Below are positions 6,136 to 11,900 of a stretch of DNA of 11,900 nucleotides, piece after piece; position 1 is the first letter of the stretch, and every line of letters begins with the position of its first letter. Made by a program: the position numbers and the translations under genes. The stretch spans positions 1-11,900 of the forward strand of contig DAHWNZ010000071.1 in NCBI GenBank assembly GCA_027339635.1, read 5' to 3'. Under the pieces are notes generated by a model. It ran no database searches, was not told the origin of the DNA, and saw nothing but the letters and a program-made list of their open reading frames with translations. The stretch comes from AG-12 sp027339635. Lineage in GTDB: Bacteria; Chloroflexota; Dormibacteria; Aeolococcales; Bog-877.

Positions 6136-7500
6136 ATGGGAGCATCTCACACTGGCACCGCGGCCGAGGGCAGGGAGGGGATCCTCCAGTACACGATCCG
6201 GCCGGAGATAGGCGGGGTCGACTTCAGGCAACGGAGGCTGCCTGAGCAGCTGGCCGATCGGCTGGCTGGCAAGGTGGGAGCGGAACTGATGCTCTTCGCC
6301 TCCCGGATGCGGGAGGGGCTGCTGGCGGCGTCGGTGGCCATCGGTCTGGAGGTGATGGGCGAGCTGATGGAGGCGGAGGTGACCGAGGTGGCCGGACCCA
6401 AGGGCCGCCACCGGAAGCAGCAGCGGACTGCCTACCGCCATGGCGACGAGGCTGGGGCGGTGGTGCTGGGCGGGCGCAAGGTGCCGGTCCGCCGCCCTCG
6501 GGCCCGTGGCGTCGAAGGTGGCGAGGTCCATCTCGACTCCTACGACACCTTCACCTCCTTGGACCTGCTCACCGAGCACACCGTGGCAGCGATGCTGGCC
6601 GGGCTGTCCACCCGGCGTTACCCGGTCGGCCTGGAGCCGGTGGGGAGCAAAGTGGAGGCCGATGCTCGTTCCACCTCGCGCTCGGCGGTGTCCAGGCGCT
6701 TCGTGGCTGCCACTGGGGCCCGGCTGAACCAGTTCCGCTCCCGGGACCTTTCGGGCCAGCGCTTCCTGGTGGTCTTTGCGGACGGATTCGACTTTGCAGG
6801 GCAGACCATGGTGGGAGCGCTGGGCGTGACCGCCGGGGGAGCCAAGGTGCCCCTGGGGGTGGTCCAGGGCTCCACCGAGAACGCCGTGGTGGTGAGGGGG
6901 CTGATCTCAGGGCTGAGGGACCGAGGGCTGAATGGTGAGGGCGGCATCCTCTTCGTGCTGGATGGCGGCAAGGCGCTGCACCGGGCGGTGCAGGATGTCT
7001 ACGGGGCCCAGGCGGTCATCCAGCGTTGTCGACTTCACAAGGAACGGAACGTGCTTGAGCACGTTCCCGAGGCTGAGCGCGGCTGGGCTCTCGCCCAGAT
7101 GCGCAGGGCCTGGAAGAACCCGGATGCCGACGAGGCGGCCAGAGGCCTGCGGACCCTGGCCGGTCGCCTGGACGAGGTCAACCCGGATGCGGCTGGGAGC
7201 CTGCGGGAGGGGCTGGACGAGATGTTCACGGTCACCCGGCTGGGGCTCTCCGGCCCCTTGCTCAAGTCCTTGTACAGCACCAATTGCGTGGAGTCGATGG
7301 TGGACATCGTCCGCCAGCGGTGCCGCAACGTGAAGCGCTGGCAGCGCGGCGACATGCGCCTGCGCTGGGCGGCCGCGGGCATGCTGGCGGCCGAGGGCCA
7401 GTTCCGGCGGGTGCGGGGCTACCGTCAGCTCCCTCAGCTCGCCGCCATCCTCGCCCGGGTGACCGCTGATGGGGAAGCGCAGCTGCAGGCCTCGGCATGA
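6136..7500 (+). CDS. IS256-family (mutator-type) transposase (454 aa)
   Basis: ATG at 6136 follows GGAGG (6124-6128) at a 7-base spacing. Family features include the DDE residues D216 (FADGFDFAGQTMVGALGV), D276 (ILFVLDGGKALHRAV) and E386 (STNCVESMVDIVRQRCRNVK). The conserved CRLHKERNVLEHVP block (298-311) and the C-terminal RWQRGDMRLRWAAAGMLAAE are also present. The N-terminal third (to about 180) is the DNA-binding helical region. Full length, with no frameshift. It is the only catalytic gene of its element, and its stop codon is in the same frame as the downstream zinc-ribbon gene. Confidence 0.95.
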   Translation: MGASHTGTAAEGREGILQYTIRPEIGGVDFRQRRLPEQLADRLAGKVGAELMLFASRMREGLLAASVAIGLEVMGELMEAEVTEVAGPKGRHRKQQRTAYRHGDEAGAVVLGGRKVPVRRPRARGVEGGEVHLDSYDTFTSLDLLTEHTVAAMLAGLSTRRYPVGLEPVGSKVEADARSTSRSAVSRRFVAATGARLNQFRSRDLSGQRFLVVFADGFDFAGQTMVGALGVTAGGAKVPLGVVQGSTENAVVVRGLISGLRDRGLNGEGGILFVLDGGKALHRAVQDVYGAQAVIQRCRLHKERNVLEHVPEAERGWALAQMRRAWKNPDADEAARGLRTLAGRLDEVNPDAAGSLREGLDEMFTVTRLGLSGPLLKSLYSTNCVESMVDIVRQRCRNVKRWQRGDMRLRWAAAGMLAAEGQFRRVRGYRQLPQLAAILARVTADGEAQLQASA

Positions 7501-7545
7501 GCCCGCTGCCAGCACCAGTGTTACGAAACATGGTCCGGCCGGGCC

Positions 7546-7749
7546 ATGCCTAGGGCGCCCCGAACTCGTCACCTGGACGATGGCGTCTGGATCGTCTGTC
7601 CGGTCTGCGGGCTGGGGGCCTTCACGGCCCCCGCCTTCGGCCGTCCGCGGCACACCTGCTCCAACGCCTGCCGCCAGGCAGCCCACAGAGAGCATCGGAA
7701 GCTCCTCCAAAATGAAGCAAGACAGGCGGACGCCGACCACAAGGGCTGA
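7546..7749 (+). CDS. Small zinc-ribbon passenger protein of the IS256 element (67 aa)
   Basis: Cys pairs C18/C21 (CPVCG) and C38/C42 (CSNAC, followed by RQAAHREH) form one zinc-ribbon-like module. The C-terminus (RKLLQNEARQADADHKG) is basic and polar. The CPVC...CS..CRQAA signature is shared with the protein split by the ISKra4 element at 58-360, although the transposases they travel with are unrelated. ATG 7546 has no obvious ribosome site. The frame is the same as that of the transposase, open from its TGA (7498-7500), so readthrough or reinitiation are possible routes of expression. Function unknown; a DNA-binding or regulatory accessory is an inference. Confidence 0.75.
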   Translation: MPRAPRTRHLDDGVWIVCPVCGLGAFTAPAFGRPRHTCSNACRQAAHREHRKLLQNEARQADADHKG

Positions 7750-7938
7750 GCCGCTACCTGCGATGGCTCTCGAGTGCACCGGCGTCCGTGCCTCTTGGTC
7801 AGCCCCGCTCCTGGCCGCTCACATCGCCGGGCGTCGTGCGCCCATGGCTAGGAAAGCCCCTCTGTGCCGTTGGCCCTTCCAAGCATCGCCTGCCGTGAGA
7901 GCTCCGGCCGCGTATGATCCGACATCAGGCCGCTGCCG

Positions 7939-7965
7939 AAATTCCACGGAAAGTGGGACATCCTC
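7939..7965. repeat. Right terminal inverted repeat of the IS256 element
   Basis: Complement of the left end with 21 of 27 matches. The 8-bp target duplication follows at once. Confidence 0.88.
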
Positions 7966-7973
7966 GCGTCAAC
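7966..7973. repeat. 8-bp target-site duplication, right copy (GCGTCAAC)
   Basis: Identical to 6019-6026. Confidence 0.9.
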
Positions 7974-8000
7974 ACCCTTGCGGATCAAATTCCCTGATGA

Positions 8001-8294
8001 ACTGACTTCACCCGAGCCATCTTGAAGTCGCGGATACTCATTGGGGCCGAGCGGCAGCGACAGTCGCGGATGGCCGGGCTTCGCACCAATGCGTTGGTCG
8101 CCCTCGGTGCCACACTCTTCGAGATGCTTGCCCTCTTCCTCGCCATGAGCCCGACCGCCGCAGCGGAGCACAGTATCGACTTCACTCGAGTCACCGCCTG
8201 CATCGTCTCGGGCGTCGGCTTCCTCGGCGCCGGGGTCATCATCCGTGATGGGGTCAACGTAAGGGGCATCAACACCGCTGCGACCGACTGTTAA
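8001..8294 (+). pseudogene. MgtC/SapB-family membrane protein, fragment truncated at both ends
   Basis: The translated stretch LIGAERQRQSRMAGLRTNAL (continuing VALGATLFEM), VSGVGFLGAGVIIRDGVNVR and GINTAAT is the conserved N-terminal membrane domain of MgtC/SapB-type proteins. The usual first hydrophobic helix before IGAERQ is missing: an in-frame stop lies just upstream of 8001, and the only start is TTG 8022. After NTAAT the family normally continues with a Trp-Cys-Ser/Ala block and more helices. Here the frame ends at once in DC and a TAA stop at 8292-8294. Only about 85 residues remain of a domain that is usually longer, so I call a relic rather than a functional transporter-like protein. 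Confidence 0.75.
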
Positions 8295-8304
8295 ACAGTT
8301 TAAC
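8290..8304. repeat. GTTAAACAGTTTAAC palindrome at the mgtC breakpoint
   Basis: A perfect 7-bp inverted repeat around a single A begins about five bases after homology to MgtC/SapB proteins is lost, and it supplies the premature TAA stop. It is AT-rich compared with its surroundings. It may be a recombination junction or the end of a lost element. Confidence 0.5.
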
Positions 8305-8549
8305 GCCAACGAGGAGTTGCGCACCCCAAATCCTGAACTCGGTCGAACCCCTGCGACTTCCCGGATACTCTCCAACGCCGCCCGGTCTTCCCTGGTCACC
8401 GGCAAAGGTTCCGCCCCTGGCATCATCTTCATACTGCCAGCTTATGGGCTTCACCTATTGGGCCGCCGGACCACTAGCATGAGAATGGCGGCAAGCGGGG
8501 CGAGCCTCTCGGAACCTGTGTTATACAAGTCAGACGGACGTTGGTAGGC
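8305..8549. other. Gene-free interval between the mgtC relic and the third transposon
   Basis: No coding frame with recognisable content. An inverted GCCGCC / GGCGGC pair near 8462-8490 is the only structure seen. Confidence 0.35.
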
Positions 8550-8554
8550 CCCGG
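8550..8554. repeat. 5-bp target-site duplication, left copy (CCCGG)
   Basis: CCCGG lies directly before TGTTAG and is repeated at 11791-11795 directly after the complementary CTAACA. A 5-bp duplication is typical of Tn7/Mu/Tn5053-type transposition. Confidence 0.8.
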
Positions 8555-8608
8555 TGTTAGCGCTCGCGTTGTTTGACCATGGAGCGGCAGAGTTGCGTGA
8601 GTCGGATG
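8555..8608. repeat. Left end of the three-gene transposon
   Basis: Contains the TGTTAG tip and the subterminal block at 8584-8608 (core GGCAGAG ... GTGAGTC), both inverted at the right end. Likely the transposase binding region. Confidence 0.75.
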
Positions 8609-8666
8609 TTCCGGTGAAGGGGAGGTCCGCAGCGTGCCAGGGGTGGAGAGGGCCTGAATGCAAGTT

Positions 8667-8701
8667 GCCGCCTCCTCGGTCCTGGGGAGGTAGTAGGCGG
8701 C
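8667..8701. repeat. Hairpin in the left non-coding arm
   Basis: GCCGCCT (8667-8673) pairs with AGGCGGC (8695-8701), and inner CCTC (8674-8677) pairs with GAGG (8687-8690). It lies between the left end and the ATPase gene and could serve as a terminator or insulator. It has no T tract. Confidence 0.45.
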
Positions 8702-8735
8702 TGGTGCCCGAGCTGGAAGGACTGCCAGGGGAATA

Positions 8736-8752
8736 GGCGGCCCTGAGCCGCC
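8736..8752 (-). terminator. Possible terminator of the transposon operon
   Basis: GGCGGC (8736-8741) / GCCGCC (8747-8752), a 6-bp stem with a 5-base loop, lies just past the ATPase stop. On the minus strand it is followed by TATTCCCC, only weakly U-rich. Confidence 0.35.
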
Positions 8753-8756
8753 GAGC

Positions 8757-9575
8757 TCAGTCGCGGGTGAGCTCGGCGGCAGCGCGCTTGGCGCAGTGGT
8801 CGTCGACCAGGCTCTTGCCATCAGCAGCTGCGGCAATGAGGGCTGCGGTGGCGGCATTGTTGAGGAGCCTGGGCAGACCGTTGGCCACCCGGTGCAGGCG
8901 GGCGACCGCATCGTCGGCGAAGATTGGGTCGGAGCGACCGACCAGGGTCAGGTGGTGGCGCAGGTACTGGGCGGACTCGCCCAGGTCCATGGGCGTTAGG
9001 GTGTAGCGGATGGCGATGCGCTGGTCGAGGGCGGTGAAAGTTCCCATGCGCAGCTGTTGCGCCAGTGCTGGTTGGCCCACCAGAATGCCGGCGAAGGGGT
9101 TGGCAGTGTCCATGTCGGCGCTGGTGAGGAGACGCAGTTCCTCCAGCTGGTCTGGACTCAGCAGGTGAGCTTCGTCCAGGATGACGACCACCTTGCGGTG
9201 GCGTTCCGCGGTCTCGACCGCGAGCAGAGTCTGGGTCTGGGCGATGAGCTCCGGCTTTCGGTAACGCGGCGCGGCCCCCAGGGCGCCGACGATGGCCACA
9301 TACAGGCCGCGAGTCCCAAAGGCCGGGTTGGGAATGTAGATGACGTGATGGCGGGTGCGGTCGAGACCAGCCACGGCTGCCCGCACCGCCACCGTCTTGC
9401 CAGCGCCCACATCACCGACAAGTACCCCCAGGGTGCCTTCGGCGATGCAGTAGCCGAGGCGGGCAACCGCCTCGGCGTGAGCGGCCCGGGCGAAGAGGTC
9501 GGAGGCGGCAATGGACTTGGTGAAGGGGGTGTGGGTAAAGCCGAAGTGAGTGATCCAGGAAGGACTGGCGCTCAT
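8757..9575 (-). CDS. ExeA/TniB/TnsC-type AAA+ ATPase of the transposon (272 aa)
   Basis: Begins FGFTHTPFTKSI, the N-terminal block common to ExeA-type ATPases. Walker A GDVGAGKT (54-61), Walker B VVVILDEAHLL (129-139), a sensor-1 region GILVGQPAL (163-171) and the arginine-bearing ALDQRIAIRY (182-191) follow. The C-terminal helical part reads LHRVANGLPRLLNNAATAAL. In Tn7- and Tn5053-type systems the equivalent protein binds target DNA with ATP and activates the transposase; that role is inferred here from family and context. ATG 9575 overlaps the transposase stop as ATGA, with GGAG eight bases upstream. It is the last gene of a coupled three-gene operon. No DNA-binding domain is fused to it. 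Confidence 0.9.
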   Translation of the reverse strand: MSASPSWITHFGFTHTPFTKSIAASDLFARAAHAEAVARLGYCIAEGTLGVLVGDVGAGKTVAVRAAVAGLDRTRHHVIYIPNPAFGTRGLYVAIVGALGAAPRYRKPELIAQTQTLLAVETAERHRKVVVILDEAHLLSPDQLEELRLLTSADMDTANPFAGILVGQPALAQQLRMGTFTALDQRIAIRYTLTPMDLGESAQYLRHHLTLVGRSDPIFADDAVARLHRVANGLPRLLNNAATAALIAAAADGKSLVDDHCAKRAAAELTRD

Positions 9576-10915
9576 GCCAAGGGCTCCACTTCCGGCCCGC
9601 CCAACTCCCGGTAGGAGATCTGCTCGGTGATGTCCGCCTCGAAGGTCCGGAGCACCAAGTTGAGGTAGTCGACTCCGGTGGGCTGCGGCTGGGCACGCAC
9701 CGCTTGGGGGACTGCGGGGTGGACGTGCTGGCCGAGCATGAATGGCTTGGCCACCCCCACCAACCGGCCTTCCAGGTAGACGCTGAGGCTGGTCATGTCC
9801 TCAGGGTCGTAGCGAAGTTCCACTCGCTTGCCAACCAGCCCGGGGTCCACTTCATACCGGTTGCCAGCCAGGCTGACAGTGGCGGTCTTTGTCACCACGC
9901 GCTGCGCTGACCAGCGAAAAGCCTCTTGGAGCAAGGCTGGGTCGGCCGCCCGCGGCGGCCCGCCAGCCAAGAAGCGGGCAATGGGGGTCTCTCCAGTTTC
10001 CGCATGCACCCTGGTGTTGCACACCGTCTCCACCCAGGCCATGAAGAGGTCGTTGAGCTCGTCCAGGTCACCGATGCCAGCAGCTTCCACCTCCAGGAGG
10101 AACCGCTCCCTAATTAGTCGGTTCAGCCGTTCTTGCTTGCCCCGGCCCTGGGGTGAGTACGGCTTGCTGTGGACCAGGTGAATGCCCAGGACCGCGCAGG
10201 TGCGCTCCAGGGGAGCGGTGATGAACGGGCTCCCGTTGTCCAGGTATAGGGTGGAGGGCAGCCCTCGCTTGACGAATGCTTGTCGCATCACGATTTGGCC
10301 CGCTCTGGTGTTCTCATGACTCATCCATCGGCCATGCACCAAGAGTCGACTGTGGTCGTCGACGAGGAGGAAAAGCTTGGCCTTGACGCTGGCGGCCACC
10401 CTGGGGAGGGGCACGAACGGACCGCTCAGCACGTCCCCGATCCAGCGCTGGTTGGGGTACTCCGCCTCATATCTCCCATAGGCCACTGGGGGGTCCCCCA
10501 GCGCGCTCCGCTGCAGTCCCTGCCGCCTCAGCTGGTCGCGAATGGTTCGCGGTGAGACATCGACCCCGTGCTTGGCTTTGAGGATGTCGGCGATGTGGGC
10601 GGCGCTGCGAGCCGGCAGCTCGCGGCGCAGGTCGGCCGCCTCTTCAAACAGCTTCGGGTGTTTCCGGATTGCCCCCTGGTCCGACCGCCGCTGCGGCTGC
10701 AGCCCCTGCAGACCCTCCCGCCGGTATGCCCTCAGCCAGCGGTCCACCGTGGGGCGGCTAACCACCACCTGAGAGCCGTCCGGCAAGGTATGCACCCGTG
10801 CGGCAATCTCCCGCACCAGCCGGCCTCGCTCCTTGGCCCCCAGGCGGGGGTTCAGGGCCTCCGCGATCACCGCGAAGCGGAACAGAGCACTGGTTTCGGT
10901 CGGGTCACTGGGCAT
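9572..10915 (-). CDS. rve/Mu-type DD35E transposase of the three-gene transposon (447 aa)
   Basis: An N-terminal winged/HTH region contains VVSRPTVDRWLRAYRREGLQ (51-70), then a second HTH-like part ending IRDQLRRQGLQRS. The rve catalytic core has D161 (RWIGDVLSGP), D226 (LYLDNGSPF) and E262 (GRGKQERLNRLIRERF), with exactly 35 residues between the last two, i.e. DD35E. A Mu-type C-terminal beta-rich domain includes KTATVSLAGNRYEVDPGLVG. I choose ATG 10915, which has GAGG seven bases upstream and forms TGATG with the stop of the preceding gene; GTG 10918 would add one residue. It should cut and join the transposon ends with help from the downstream ATPase. Intact. Confidence 0.92.
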   Translation of the reverse strand: MPSDPTETSALFRFAVIAEALNPRLGAKERGRLVREIAARVHTLPDGSQVVVSRPTVDRWLRAYRREGLQGLQPQRRSDQGAIRKHPKLFEEAADLRRELPARSAAHIADILKAKHGVDVSPRTIRDQLRRQGLQRSALGDPPVAYGRYEAEYPNQRWIGDVLSGPFVPLPRVAASVKAKLFLLVDDHSRLLVHGRWMSHENTRAGQIVMRQAFVKRGLPSTLYLDNGSPFITAPLERTCAVLGIHLVHSKPYSPQGRGKQERLNRLIRERFLLEVEAAGIGDLDELNDLFMAWVETVCNTRVHAETGETPIARFLAGGPPRAADPALLQEAFRWSAQRVVTKTATVSLAGNRYEVDPGLVGKRVELRYDPEDMTSLSVYLEGRLVGVAKPFMLGQHVHPAVPQAVRAQPQPTGVDYLNLVLRTFEADITEQISYRELGGPEVEPLA

Positions 10916-11568
10916 CACACAACCTCTGGAGGCGCATTGGACGGTATGGGAGCCATGAAACGGCGATCTCCCAACGGTGCCCAGAGCGGAGTCTTGTTGG
11001 TGCCCAACCAGCTCCCGCAGCTCATCACGCTGGCAAAGCCCCAGAGTCCCAGCAACCCCCGCCGGGCCGCCCAGGCGGCTCCCAATGCGGCCAGAGCGGC
11101 CTGCTCTGGGACCTCTGGCAAGGTGGTCACCTCGTCGCCAAGTTCCACCCGCAGAGCGGCAAATCCCGCTGCCAGTGCCGGCGCTCGGGCCCGGTGCCGC
11201 CGCCGCCAGTCCCGAGCGGTGCTGTGGGGCACTCCTACCTCGGCGGCCACCTTGAGCATCCCCAAGCCGCTAACTCCAAGCGCCAGGGCCTGCCCAATTA
11301 CCGCCACCGGGTCCAGCCTTCTGCCCAGCAGAAACGACGGCAACAGCGCATGGGTCCGCCCACAGCGTTGACACCGCCCTCGCCGGATGAACAGGCGGTG
11401 CTCACCCTGTTCCCGGACGTAGCGCCAGTACCCCGACCAGAAGACCAGCTCTCGGCGGCACTCAGGGCAGCGACTTCGAGGAACCCGGATTTCAGTGCCC
11501 TGGGCGGCATACCTCTCGACAGAAAGCCCGCAGGGCCATACGATGGCCACGGTGGGTGACTCCACCAT
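10915..11568 (-). CDS. DUF6431-like zinc-ribbon/HTH protein, first gene of the transposon (217 aa)
   Basis: ATG 11568 follows GAGAGGG at a short spacing. Cys pairs C34/C37 (CPEC) and C66/C69 (CQRCG), with H73 nearby, make a zinc-ribbon enclosing an aromatic strand (FWSGYWRYV) and basic residues (RLFIRRGRC). Residues about 98-126 (GVSGLGMLKVAAEVGVPHST then ARDWRRRHR) form a clear helix-turn-helix. The C-terminus (about 130-217) is Ala/Leu-rich, then loop-like. From memory it matches DUF6431 proteins found next to DDE transposases and AAA ATPases. It is coupled to the transposase by TGATG. A role in end binding, repression or target choice (analogous to TniQ/TnsD) is inference only. Confidence 0.8.
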   Translation of the reverse strand: MVESPTVAIVWPCGLSVERYAAQGTEIRVPRSRCPECRRELVFWSGYWRYVREQGEHRLFIRRGRCQRCGRTHALLPSFLLGRRLDPVAVIGQALALGVSGLGMLKVAAEVGVPHSTARDWRRRHRARAPALAAGFAALRVELGDEVTTLPEVPEQAALAALGAAWAARRGLLGLWGFASVMSCGSWLGTNKTPLWAPLGDRRFMAPIPSNAPPEVV

Positions 11569-11726
11569 CGGACCCTCTCGGAAACGTCTTCAGCGTTGTC
11601 GCCGGGAGGGTCTACTTATATGACGAGGTGATCATCCCCCCAGCTGGTTGTCCCCTGCTTCCCCAGGAGCCCATCCCCCTCCCCAAACCCCACCCCTCTA
11701 CTGCTACTGCGACTTATTCACTTCCT
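11569..11726. other. Right non-coding arm with possible operon promoter
   Basis: No gene. On the minus strand TATAAG (complement of 11615-11620) lies about 47 bases before the DUF6431-like start and could be a -10 box. No good -35 is visible. The rest is strikingly C-rich on the plus strand (about 11636-11700). Confidence 0.4.
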
Positions 11727-11790
11727 CGCCAGACTCACCGAGCTCTGCCACTCTCCCGTCCTGCGGCCTCAACCAGAGGTGCCTCTAACA
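11727..11790. repeat. Right end of the three-gene transposon
   Basis: Contains the inverted subterminal block 11727-11751 (core GACTCAC ... CTCTGCC) and the CTAACA tip at 11785-11790. It mirrors the left end with ten more bases between tip and block, i.e. one helical turn. Confidence 0.75.
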
Positions 11791-11795
11791 CCCGG
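11791..11795. repeat. 5-bp target-site duplication, right copy (CCCGG)
   Basis: Identical to 8550-8554 and directly outside the CTAACA tip. Confidence 0.8.
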
Positions 11796-11852
11796 CGCGA
11801 CGAGTGGAACGTGGCGCCTTCCAGAGTCGCAGTCGGCGGTGATGGATGATGG

Positions 11853-11900
11853 TCAGCGACCTCCCACGGCCAACATCACCACCGCGGCACTGAGGACGAC
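11853..11900 (-). CDS. Possible C-terminus of a membrane protein, cut by the window edge
   Basis: The minus-strand frame entering from the window edge reads VVLSAAVVMLAVGGR and ends at TGA 11855-11853. The hydrophobic composition suggests a final membrane segment. Fifteen residues are too few to be sure it is a gene. It would lie outside the third transposon and be its chromosomal neighbour. Confidence 0.3.
   Translation of the reverse strand, partial: VVLSAAVVMLAVGGR

Larger units (their letters stand above)
6027..7965 (+). mobile_element. Complete IS256-family element with a zinc-ribbon passenger gene, 1,939 bp
   Basis: The ends are 27-bp inverted repeats (6027-6053 and the complement of 7939-7965; 21 of 27 match, sharing GAGG-TGTCCC and CGTGGAATTT). 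They are flanked by the 8-bp direct repeat GCGTCAAC. The element holds an intact IS256-type transposase and a small Cys-rich gene. From memory IS256 elements are usually about 1.3-1.5 kb with one gene, so the extra gene and about 400 bases before the right end are unusual. Confidence 0.92.
8555..11790 (-). mobile_element. Three-gene DDE/AAA+ transposon (DUF6431 - transposase - ExeA/TniB-type ATPase), 3,236 bp
   Basis: The element begins TGTTAG (8555) and ends CTAACA (11790). Each end also carries a subterminal inverted block: 8584-8608 matches the complement of 11727-11751 at 18 of 25 positions, with core GGCAGAG and GTGAGTC. The distance from the TGTTAG tip to this block is 25 bases on the left and 35 on the right. 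A 5-bp direct repeat CCCGG flanks the element. Inside are three minus-strand genes overlapping by one to four bases. Architecture and duplication length place it with the Mu/Tn7/Tn552-Tn5053 group that uses an rve-type transposase and an AAA+ partner. The DUF6431-like gene replaces or adds to the usual targeting or resolvase genes. Confidence 0.85.

Noticed and set aside
5526..6245. 239-codon plus-strand frame
   Set aside because: It crosses the IS256 left end into the transposase in another frame and has low-complexity composition without domains.
6907..7779. 290-codon minus-strand frame
   Set aside because: Antisense to the IS256 transposase and zinc-ribbon gene, with no recognisable content.
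8330..8375. tRNA-like GGGTTCGACC on the minus strand
   Set aside because: The flanking bases do not form a T stem and no acceptor or anticodon arm could be found.
7848..8432. 194-codon minus-strand frame
   Set aside because: It crosses the IS256 end and runs antisense through the MgtC-like fragment, which is coding on the plus strand.
10568..11371. 267-codon plus-strand frame
   Set aside because: Antisense to the DUF6431-like protein and transposase genes; no motif.

Overview
The window is a mobile-element-dense accessory region from a high-GC bacterium. Codon third positions are strongly G/C. An actinobacterium or similar high-GC lineage is my best guess, but nothing here is a phylogenetic marker, so the host remains an inference. 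I see no rRNA, tRNA or CRISPR array.

Three complete transposable elements can be delimited to the base by terminal inverted repeats plus target-site duplications. (1) 361-2386 is an ISKra4-family element of 2,026 bp with 26-bp ends and a 9-bp duplication. It encodes a DUF6788-like small protein coupled to the transposase, and it sits inside an older gene for a Cys-rich zinc-ribbon protein. Removing the element and one duplication copy restores that gene in frame as a 129-residue protein with three paired-Cys modules. (2) 6027-7965 is an IS256-family element of 1,939 bp with 27-bp ends and an 8-bp duplication GCGTCAAC. It carries the transposase and, before its right end, a small zinc-ribbon passenger gene in the same frame. 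(3) 8555-11790 is a 3,236-bp transposon with TGT...ACA ends and a 5-bp duplication CCCGG. Three overlapping minus-strand genes encode a zinc-ribbon/HTH protein (DUF6431-like), a DD35E rve-type transposase and an ExeA/TniB/TnsC-type AAA+ ATPase.

Between the complete elements lie relics. At 2483-3196 there are two arrays of 23-bp tandem repeats typical of IS21-type element ends, with a second, truncated copy of the zinc-ribbon C-terminus wedged between them. At 3197-3630 there is a decayed stretch I cannot identify. The only intact gene not obviously belonging to a transposon is a 500-residue Lon-like AAA+ ATPase without the protease domain (3685-5187, minus). It has an N-terminal Cys cluster and a Gly/Ser-rich insert encoded by an 18-bp tandem repeat. 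It is followed by a strong hairpin terminator and preceded by a long gene-poor leader with two large hairpins. A fragment of an MgtC/SapB-type membrane protein (about 8000-8285) is broken at both ends.

The recurring theme is that every element, complete or relic, carries its own small Cys-rich accessory protein next to a DDE transposase. The families are unrelated (IS21-like relic, ISKra4, IS256, Mu/Tn7-like). The DUF6431-transposase-ATPase unit, with its exact ends, is the best candidate here for an under-described transposition system.
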